Shown: one piece after another, positions 57,274 to 64,000 of the stretch
How the letters are laid out: each line of letters starts with the position of its first letter
Position numbering within the stretch: position 1 is the first letter of the stretch
Assembly (NCBI RefSeq): GCF_000158475.2
Contig: NZ_KI392031.1
Coordinates: 448,588 to 512,587, forward strand
DNA from: Oxalobacter paraformigenes
GTDB taxonomy: Bacteria > Pseudomonadota > Gammaproteobacteria > Burkholderiales > Burkholderiaceae_D
Direction: 5' to 3'
DNA length: 64,000 nucleotides
The notes under the pieces: model-generated
What the model was told of the DNA's origin: nothing
Database searches by the model: none
Seen by the model: only the letters and a program-made list of their open reading frames with translations
Made by a program: the position numbers and the translations under genes

Positions 57274-57472
57274 GGCGTCTCTTGCGCTGGCCGGGCGGAC
57301 AAGGGGGCGTTTTCAGGCAGCGCCTGTCCCGGAAAAGCGGGCGTCTTAGGCGGGTTTGGCCGTTTGTTCAAAATGGCTGGCCGGCAAAGGGACGAAAATG
57401 CCTCTTGCCGGCGTTTTTCCGGAAAACGGGAAAACCGGTTTGCCAAAGCGGGAGCCAACGGTTTTATCCCCC

Positions 57473-58183
57473 TCATTCCCGGACGGTTTCGCCGCCTTCC
57501 AGAATCGGCAGCAGTTCGTCCAGTTTGCGGATTTCGTAATTGGCCGCAAGGGCAGGCTGGGCCGTTTTGCCGGCCGGATTGTACCAGCAGGTGTCGATGC
57601 CGGTGTTTTTGCCGCCCTGGATGTCGGAGGTCAGCGAGTCGCCGACGATCAAGGCCTTGTCCGGCGCAAAGCGCGGAATCGCCCTGAATACGGCGCGGAA
57701 ATAATCCCGGCTCGGTTTTTGGTGCCCGATGGTTTCGGAAACGAAAACATCGCTGAAATAATGATCCAGTCCGCTGCCCGACAGGCGGCTGTACTGGGTG
57801 GCGGCCACGCCGTTGGTGACGCAGTACAGGCGGTATTTTTCCGACAGTTTTTCGCAGAGTTCTTTCGCCCCGTCGATCAGGTAATACCCTTCGCCCAGCG
57901 CTTTCTGGTAATCCCGGCTGAAAGAAGCGCCATTGACGGCAAACCCCGTTTCGGCGAACAGTCTGGAAAAACGGGTGGACGTGACCGTTTCCTTGCTGAT
58001 CTCGCCGCGTTCAAAGGCGGCCCAGAGCGTGCGGTTGACAGTGTGGTAAATGTCGCGGATTTCTTCGGTGAGCTTCAGGCCGTAACGCCGGAAAGTGGCG
58101 TCCAGAGCGTTTTTTTCGGTTTTGGCGAAATCAAGGAGGGTGTCGTCTGCATCAAGCAGGAGCGTGTCATAATTTTTTTTCAT
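57473..58183 (-). CDS. yjjG: HAD-family pyrimidine 5'-nucleotidase, YjjG type
   Basis: A 236-aa HAD hydrolase that dephosphorylates pyrimidine nucleotides, including non-canonical ones, as a house-cleaning activity. It has motif I L-L-D-A-D-D-T-L-L-D (nucleophile D11 by my count), a helical cap (about 20-95), motif II V-T-N-G, motif III K-P-S-R-D-Y-F and motif IV V-G-D-S-L-T-S-D-I. I chose the ATG at 58183, preceded by AGGGAAAA; the frame extends to 58504 with no similarity. Length fits E. coli YjjG (225 aa). Confidence 0.88.
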   Translation of the reverse strand: MKKNYDTLLLDADDTLLDFAKTEKNALDATFRRYGLKLTEEIRDIYHTVNRTLWAAFERGEISKETVTSTRFSRLFAETGFAVNGASFSRDYQKALGEGYYLIDGAKELCEKLSEKYRLYCVTNGVAATQYSRLSGSGLDHYFSDVFVSETIGHQKPSRDYFRAVFRAIPRFAPDKALIVGDSLTSDIQGGKNTGIDTCWYNPAGKTAQPALAANYEIRKLDELLPILEGGETVRE

Positions 58184-58988
58184 GATTTTCCCTGTTGCAA
58201 GGCGCCTTGTGGGCAATTTGAGAGTATACCATTGTGAGCGGGCGGCGTATTGACCGCGCTCGTCCGGTCCGGCTTTATGAGGGGGCGAAGATGGCGCTGC
58301 TCTCTTTCCCGCGCGTTTTCCATAACCCTGTCTTCCCGGGACAAACGCTGTCCTGAATGTTGTCCTGACAGAGGTGCGACCGGGCCGGCCGTTTTTTCCG
58401 CGCCGCGTTTCCCCGCTGGCGGAAAAGCGGGCCACCGCTGTCCGTTCTCCCCGGAAAAAGCGGAGCCGACAGTTTGGCAGGCCGGTTTTTCCGTCCGGTG
58501 GCAAGGGCCGGGCAGGACTTCGCGGTGCGGGTAAAGGCGCAGTCCGTTAGGGAGAGTGGATCAGACATGCCGGAACAGGCGGCAAAGCGGCCGGTTTTCG
58601 AAACAGGCGACATACCCGACAGCCTTTTGAAGAAAGGCTCTTTTTGATACCGGCCCCTTTTGACACCGGCACAGGCGTCAGGCGGATCGGTGCGCAAACC
58701 GGTGTCCGGAATACGGAAGCGCCATGAAGAACCGGGCGGGGCAAGACGCTTTGGCGACTGGACGGCGGCCCTTGCCGCTTTTCGCGCGGTTTTCCCGCCC
58801 GTGGAAGCGTTTCCCCCGTCGCGGACTTGTCGCGCCCTCCGGAGATAGGCGTCTTTCCTTCCAGTCCGGTTTGGCCCCCGCCGGGGCAGGGCAGGCGGTA
58901 CCGGGAGCGGGAGCGAATTTTTCCGGACGGCAACAAAATAGTTGCTATAATCGGAAAAACGCATTCCAACACAGGCGGCAAGCACGGC
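58184..58988. other. Intergenic region between yjjG and the histidine kinase operon
   Basis: About 800 bp between divergent genes. No gene was recognised on either strand; composition suggests decayed sequence. A TATAAT at 58946-58951 probably serves the kinase operon. Confidence 0.45.
58946..58951 (+). promoter_or_regulatory. Candidate -10 box of the histidine kinase operon
   Basis: A perfect TATAAT, 37 bp upstream of the kinase start. No convincing -35. Confidence 0.35.
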
Positions 58989-61145
58989 ATGGCAAGTGAC
59001 ACACATTCTTCCGGAAACGGGCGACTTGCCCGAAAAATCAGAATCGGATACCTGCTGATACTGGTTATCGTGCTGTTCACCCTGGGTTTCGAGCTGTTCA
59101 ACATCTACCGGCTCTCTTCGCAAATCGACCGGAACATCCGCAACAGTATCGTCAATTACGCCAGCCAGACCGCTTCCCGCATGACCGACCGGTTCGAGAG
59201 CAGGAACCGCAGTCTCGAAGCGCTGAAATTCGATATCGAAAACCGGGATGTTTCCGGTCGCCAGTCCCTTCTGGCTTCCCTGCAAAACTACAACAGGTTG
59301 TGGGGAGCCGTGGCCAGCGGCGTGATTTTCCGGGATGGGGGAACCCTGCTCTCCGACGGGACGTCCGTCATCTTCGAAAACGATCTCGATCTTTACGGGG
59401 TCGAACACTATTCCAGCAAGCTGAGCATTACCAAACAGACTGTCAATGGCGAGAGCGTGCTGGTCTTTGCCAAGCCCTGTGACCGGAAATTCGGGGACAG
59501 GGCCATTGCGGCGGTTTTCAGTGCGATTGATATGAAAAGCCTGGCCAAAAGCCTGGGCGAATACGATTACCACGACGCTTCCCTGACAGTGGTTCGCAAC
59601 AACGGGGACGTTGTTTACAAGCAAAACAGCGAACCGGGCATTCTGGGGGTGAATTGCTTCGACGATCTGCGCGCCATGACGCTTGGCTGGCCGGATTCGG
59701 TCGAGCAGATGAAAAACCGGATGAAGGTGTCCATGAACGGAACCCTTGCCTACACGAAGGACAAGGAAGAAAGGTATCTGGCGTACATCCCGCTGAAGGT
59801 GAACTACTGGTATCTGATCGTCGTCACCAAGGCGAAATCCATCGACTACACGGCCCTGACGCAGCAATACTATGTCATCTCCGGGATTCTGGTGATGGCC
59901 ATTCTCATCGTGAGCTTTGTGGCGATGGCCAATCTGAATATCCATAACTACCGGGTCGCGCAGGCGAACCGGCAGCTCCGACAGGCTGTCGAACAGGCCA
60001 ATCAGGCGAATGCCGCCAGGCGGGATTTTCTGGCCAGAATATCGCATGAAATCCGTACCCCCTTAAACGGCATCGTCGGGATGATTGAACTGGTCAGGCT
60101 GGAGTACGATGCCAAGGAAAAATGTCTGGAGTATCTTCGGAAAGCGACCGTTTCCGCCAATTATTTGCTGGGCCTGTTAAGCGATGTGCTGGACATCTCC
60201 CGGATCGAAAGCGGCAAGCTGACCCTGCATAATGACCTGGCGGACATGCGCGTGTTGCGGGAAGAAGTCGAAGCACTGGCCGGGACGCTGGCGGAAAAGC
60301 GCCAGCTGACCATCCGCATCGACGATTCCGGCATGAAACACCGCTATTTCGTGACGGATTATCTCCGCTTGAAGCAGGTATTGGTGAATCTCGTCTCGAA
60401 CGCGATCAAATACACCGGTGACGGCGGCCATATTGTCGTGAACTTTTCAGAAGAAGCGGCCACAGAAGACAGCCGTTCTCTGGTCACGCTACAGGTGCAG
60501 GACGATGGGCAGGGAATCGCGCCGGACAAGCTGAAGGAAATTTTCGAGCCGTTTGAACAGGGAGGCGGCGGGAAAAAACGGGAAAACGGCGTGGGCCTCG
60601 GACTGTCTATTGTCACGGGGACCGTGACGCTGATGGGCGGCCACATCAATGTGGAAAGCGAACCGGGCCGGGGAAGCCGCTTTACGATAACGCTGCCGCT
60701 TACAGTCGGCGAAAAGTCGCACGGGATTTGGCAGGAACCCGTCACCGACCTGAACGGGGTCTCGATTCTGATGGCTGAGGATAACGAACTCAACGCCGAA
60801 ATCGCCCTGGCCCTGCTGGAAGACAAGGGCGCCAAAGTGACAGTCGTCCCGGATGGCGCGGCGGCTGTGGACGCTTTCAGCCAGGCGGAGCCCGGTACAT
60901 ACGACGTCATTTTGATGGATATCCAGATGCCCCGCATGGACGGCACAAGCGCCACGCGGGCGATCCGGGGACTGGCGCGAGAAGACGCCGCCCGGATCCC
61001 GGTTATCGCCATGACAGCGAACGCTTTTGAAGAGCAGAAAACGGAAATGGTCAAAGCGGGCATGAACGACTTTCTGTTCAAGCCGATCGACATCAACAGG
61101 GTTTGCGCCTGTATCAGAAAATGGATGAAAGCGGAAGAGCCATGA
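58989..61145 (+). CDS. Hybrid sensor histidine kinase with extracytoplasmic sensor and receiver domain
   Basis: A 718-aa inner-membrane kinase. It has TM1 (about 20-38), a periplasmic sensor of about 255 residues probably of the double-Cache type, and TM2 (about 297-316). The H-box is I-S-H-E-I-R-T-P-L-N (phosphorylated H353). An HATPase domain carries N-A-I-K-Y, D-D-G-Q-G-I and G-L-G-L-S-I. A C-terminal receiver has E-D-N near the start, phospho-acceptor D644 in I-L-M-D-I-Q-M-P, and K-P near the end. I chose the ATG at 58989. The stop overlaps the start of the next gene (ATGA). No DNA-binding regulator or Hpt protein is encoded nearby, so its output partner lies elsewhere. Confidence 0.9.
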   Translation: MASDTHSSGNGRLARKIRIGYLLILVIVLFTLGFELFNIYRLSSQIDRNIRNSIVNYASQTASRMTDRFESRNRSLEALKFDIENRDVSGRQSLLASLQNYNRLWGAVASGVIFRDGGTLLSDGTSVIFENDLDLYGVEHYSSKLSITKQTVNGESVLVFAKPCDRKFGDRAIAAVFSAIDMKSLAKSLGEYDYHDASLTVVRNNGDVVYKQNSEPGILGVNCFDDLRAMTLGWPDSVEQMKNRMKVSMNGTLAYTKDKEERYLAYIPLKVNYWYLIVVTKAKSIDYTALTQQYYVISGILVMAILIVSFVAMANLNIHNYRVAQANRQLRQAVEQANQANAARRDFLARISHEIRTPLNGIVGMIELVRLEYDAKEKCLEYLRKATVSANYLLGLLSDVLDISRIESGKLTLHNDLADMRVLREEVEALAGTLAEKRQLTIRIDDSGMKHRYFVTDYLRLKQVLVNLVSNAIKYTGDGGHIVVNFSEEAATEDSRSLVTLQVQDDGQGIAPDKLKEIFEPFEQGGGGKKRENGVGLGLSIVTGTVTLMGGHINVESEPGRGSRFTITLPLTVGEKSHGIWQEPVTDLNGVSILMAEDNELNAEIALALLEDKGAKVTVVPDGAAAVDAFSQAEPGTYDVILMDIQMPRMDGTSATRAIRGLAREDAARIPVIAMTANAFEEQKTEMVKAGMNDFLFKPIDINRVCACIRKWMKAEEP

Positions 61146-62041
61146 AAAAGTATGGCGGCATGCTTCTGCTATTCGTGCTGTTTCTGGCCATTTCAGTCGC
61201 TACGGTGTACGGGCTTGCCCGCCAGACAAAGGCGCGGGCCGAAGCGAAAAACGCGGAAAGCGTGAAGCAAATCGGGAAACGCATACACGAAGTGATCGGG
61301 GTGCTGAAAGCGCTGGCCCAAAATGAGACCGTCCAGTCCAAAACCCTGGGCTTTGGCGAAAAGGCCCGGTTCCTGACGGCGATGAACCGGGAAATGGGCT
61401 ATTTGATGATCTGTATTCTGGACGACAAGATCAACGTGTACAGTCCCGGGGTGGAAAAGCCGGTATCCAGTCTTGCGAGCCGCGACTATTTGCGGCGTCT
61501 CTATGCGAGCGGCAAGACAGAGGTCACCGACGCTTTTCTGGCTGGCGCAGACGGCAGGACGCTTGTCTATACCATCGCCGTGCCGGTCAGGATGGAGGGG
61601 CGGATGGCCGGGGCCCTGTTTGCCGCGATCAGGGAAAGTGAAATAAACGCTTTTCTTCAGGAGGGACAGGCGGACGGCGACAGTGTGCTGATCGGCAGCG
61701 GGGGACAATACATGAGCGGCGTGCCGGACGCGAAATTCGGGATGCCCCTTTATATCATGCTGGAGAAAAACTGGCGGATATCGCGCCCGGTGGAAGAAAT
61801 CCTGATGGACATTCAGGCCGGAAATGCCGGTACATTCTGGGGGGTCAACCATTTCCGGATCAACTACTTCGTCTATACGCCGGTGAAAGAAACCCGCTGG
61901 GTTGTCATCACACGGGGCAGTCTGGCGCAGTGGACGTCTTGCCTGATTTTGTACGGGATTTTCCTGATATTCCTGGTTTGCGCCGGGATTTTCCTGTATT
62001 TCCGGGGAACCGGGAAAAAACGCAATGAAAATCCCAATTGA
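61142..62041 (+). CDS. Stand-alone membrane-anchored Cache-type sensor protein
   Basis: A 299-aa protein with a TM segment at about 5-24, a periplasmic domain of about 230 residues, a second TM (about 267-290) and a very short basic cytoplasmic tail. The domain follows the Cache pattern: F-L-T-A-M-N-R-E-M-G-Y-L-M-I-C-I-L-D, A-S-R-D-Y-L-R-R-L-Y, and T-I-A-V-P-V-R-M-E-G-R-M-A-G-A-L-F. It has no kinase, cyclase or methyl-accepting output. Its ATG overlaps the kinase stop (61142-61145), so it is translationally coupled. It probably acts as an accessory sensor or ligand-binding partner of that kinase. Confidence 0.85.
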   Translation: MKKYGGMLLLFVLFLAISVATVYGLARQTKARAEAKNAESVKQIGKRIHEVIGVLKALAQNETVQSKTLGFGEKARFLTAMNREMGYLMICILDDKINVYSPGVEKPVSSLASRDYLRRLYASGKTEVTDAFLAGADGRTLVYTIAVPVRMEGRMAGALFAAIRESEINAFLQEGQADGDSVLIGSGGQYMSGVPDAKFGMPLYIMLEKNWRISRPVEEILMDIQAGNAGTFWGVNHFRINYFVYTPVKETRWVVITRGSLAQWTSCLILYGIFLIFLVCAGIFLYFRGTGKKRNENPN

Positions 62042-62399
62042 ACGGGGACGGCTAAAAGACGGCAAAAGGCGGAATGCGTGCCCGGACAGGGCGGGAAGCC
62101 AGAGATTTTGGGCCATGCAATCGACGCCGGTAGCGGACCGGTTTTCTTGCCGGAAATCGCCTTGCGGGAACGGGCGAGGGTTTCGGCAAACGAAAACAGG
62201 GAGAAAACCGGCGAAACCGGACTTTCCGGGAGCCGGCAACCGGAAAGTCCGGCAGCGGCGGAAAACGGGAGCGGCTTTACCGGCCGGCAGGCAAAGCGCG
62301 TCAGGAAAACGCCCCGGGTTTTTGCGGGACGTTTCCCGTTGCGATGCCTTGCGGACGAGTGGAAAGGATATCCTCACGAGATGGCGGCCGCGTGAGCCG
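62042..62399. other. Region downstream of the sensor operon
   Basis: No gene recognised and no clear terminator seen. Confidence 0.4.
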
Positions 62400-62919
62400 G
62401 TGCCAGGGCGGTTTTTTTCGCTTCTTCAAAGGCAATGGCTTGCGTCAGATAAACATGCCCCGCGTGCCGGCGCGAGCCTTTTCAGGGTAGCGTCTTCCGG
62501 TTGCCGGCGGGAGAGCGTGCCGCCGTCGATCTGTCCGTCCGGGGTCAGGTCCGGCCACGCGCAGGGCGCGGTGGTGGGGTTCTTTGGCGAGGATTGTCAG
62601 GAAGGCGCTTCGCGCCTCCGGCAAGAGAGTCGTTCGGACGGCAGGGGCTGGAAAGCCCCAACAGGCCGCGCAAGGGCCCGTTTGCCGGGCGGGAAAAGAC
62701 GTCTGCCAGACTTTCGGACGGAGGGCGGTTTTTATACCGGACGGTTTTCAGGCCGATCCGGGCTTCGGGAAGCCGGAGATCGGGATAGCCGTTTACGATG
62801 CGGGCGATTTCGCCCAAAATCGCCCGGGCCGGGCGGCAGGCCGGTTTTAGGGATCCGATAGCCAGTTGCCGGCTTTCCGTTTCGCACGGAAGGTTTTCGC
62901 CTTTGCGGATGCCGCGCAA
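62400..62919 (-). pseudogene. Possible decayed coding sequence, family not recognised
   Basis: A minus-strand frame (I-L-G-E-I-A-R-I-V-N-G-Y-P-D-L-R-L-P-E-A, from about 62840) looks protein-like. It then changes frame to W-P-D-L-T-P-D-G-Q-I-D-G-G-T-L-S-R-R and L-T-Q-A-I-A-F-E-E-A-K-K-T near 62430-62560. It may be a gene broken by frameshifts. I cannot name it. Confidence 0.3.
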
Positions 62920-63049
62920 GGCCCGGGACGTGACGGCTTCATGGCACAGGCATCTGGCGGCGGCGTATTCGCGGCGCTACTGCGACCGAAACCGGACGGG
63001 AGGCGGCACCATGGACAGGGCCGCGGGAAGAACGCCGGGCTGTCCTATG

Positions 63050-63900
63050 AGTCGAAAGCGGCGGCGTTGATGCGGCGCAGAGGGTTATACGGGTTCAGGT
63101 ACCGTTTTTTCGACAGGCCCTGCTTTCGGAAGTCCATTTTCTTTCCGGATTTTTCTGTTGGCATGGCGCAGAGGCGGGCCAGAGCCGTTTCGCTGCCGGG
63201 GTCTGTAAGCGTCGCCCCGATTTTCTCCGGTTCGGCCCGGAAATATTCCCTGCCCCGTTCGTCGCCGTCATGATGCGCGTCGTCGATGGAAGCCGCCAGA
63301 TTGTCCGGCGCCATGCCGGGGAAACCGGCGTCAGGCTGTCGTCGGCGATCAGTCCGGCATAACTGGCGATGCCCTTGCCGCAGTTGCCGGGCGTCCGGCC
63401 GAAACTCGTGTCCGTTTCGATGGCGCGATCCCGGTATTCAAGCGCGTGGATGAAGCGCCCCTATAACTGGACTGATTGCCCGGCAGGGTGAGGTTTTCGC
63501 TGCGCGGCCGTTCGTTAAAAAAGAGAAAAGCCGGATTGTCCACGGCCTTTGTCAGGTGAAAAATGGCTTTCCCGATTTCAGGCTGTTCCCATGCGCCAGA
63601 CGCGTTTTCCCGCCCGCGATGGCGGCCTGTCCGGGCATGGGCGGCCTAAACGTTCACAGGCCCGCGTCCGGTCGTGTCGGTTTTTCTGCGGCTGGCGACG
63701 CCATATCATGCCAGCGCCTTTTCGGCCGCTTCGGGGCGCGTTGACTGGCCGGCCAGTCCGGTCAGGACGGCAATGGCTGCGGGCAAGGCCCTTGTATCGC
63801 GTTCGGCGTTTTTTCGGCAGGGCGGACAGGGATAGCGCGGCCGTTTTTGCGGACGGAGAAGAAGCGGGTGTTGGCATGCCACCCGGTTTGTTTGCCTCAA
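63050..63900 (-). pseudogene. Frameshifted protein remnant, family not recognised
   Basis: Protein-like segments follow one another in different minus-strand frames: T-R-A-L-P-A-A-I-A-V-L-T-G-L-A-G-Q (about 63790), G-K-A-I-F-H-L-T-K-A-V-D-N-P-A-F-L-F-F (about 63530), Y-R-G-A-F-I-H-A-L-E-Y-R-D-R-A-I-E-T-D-T (about 63440), and D-N-L-A-A-S-I-D-D-A-H-H-D-G-D-E (about 63300), ending at a stop near 63045. At least three lesions are needed. It is probably a dead gene of 280 or more codons. Confidence 0.4.
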
Positions 63901-64000
63901 TGCGGGGAACGGAAGAGTCATGCCGGTACCGGGCGGGGTCTGGCAGACGGGTCGGAAACCGGCCGGAAAAATGCCTGAAATGCGCTTAAACCCTGTTTAT
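63901..64000. other. Right edge of the window, nothing recognised
   Basis: Short sequence without supported features. Confidence 0.4.

Overview
The window is GC-rich, gene-dense bacterial DNA from a Gram-negative organism. Outer-membrane autotransporters, a tripartite RND pump, a porin remnant and an OFA-family (oxalate/formate antiporter family) transporter next to an FhlA-like activator fit a betaproteobacterium of the Burkholderiales, plausibly Oxalobacteraceae such as Oxalobacter. That assignment is inferred from gene content only. I saw no rRNA, tRNA or CRISPR array.

Layout. 1-0.8 kb: a protein gene cut by the left edge, with a promoter and a terminator-bearing leader. 1.3-7.1 kb: sucA-sucB-lpd (2-oxoglutarate dehydrogenase), closed by a strong terminator. 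7.1-8.7 kb: no gene recognised. 8.7-13.7 kb: a tyrosine recombinase, a large autotransporter and an exported coiled-coil protein. 14-15.6 kb: PoxB-like ThDP enzyme. 16.3-25.7 kb: four-gene RND efflux operon (mdtA-mdtB-mdtC-OMF). 26.5-28.8 kb: a second autotransporter behind a repeat-rich upstream region. 29-30.3 kb: a broken DUF262/DUF1524 (GmrSD-like) defence gene. 30.3-33.3 kb: rclA-like flavoprotein plus a small redox operon. 33.7-38.2 kb: preT-preA followed by two paralogues of a family I do not recognise. 38.4-39.4 kb: remnant of a Mu-like prophage head region. 39.7-43.3 kb: a sigma54 activator, an OFA transporter and a candidate small RNA. 43.5-45 kb: a 42-bp near-perfect palindrome and decayed porin and isochorismatase genes. 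45-48.2 kb: a copper ATPase carrying a C-terminal CopZ-like domain, divergent from an HxlR regulator. 49.2-53.3 kb: a toxin/immunity-like locus: a 552-aa protein, a Sel1 lipoprotein, then a truncated second copy of both. 53.6-58.2 kb: DinG/YoaA helicase, a small protein, MATE exporter and YjjG nucleotidase. 59-62 kb: hybrid histidine kinase overlapping a stand-alone membrane sensor. 62-64 kb: decayed sequence.

The best candidate for an undescribed system is at 41.7-43.3 kb. The OFA transporter has a sigma54-type promoter on the minus strand. About 50 bp away, a second sigma54-type promoter points the other way into a roughly 70-nt unit ending in a 12-bp terminator hairpin. The predicted RNA has a continuous 14-nt match (two G-U pairs) to the transporter's Shine-Dalgarno, ending one base before its AUG. 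An FhlA-like GAF/AAA+ activator is encoded just downstream of the transporter. This reads as a sigma54 feedback circuit on an oxalate/formate-type transporter. The second candidate is the 552-aa/Sel1 pair with its orphan C-terminal cassette at 49-53 kb.
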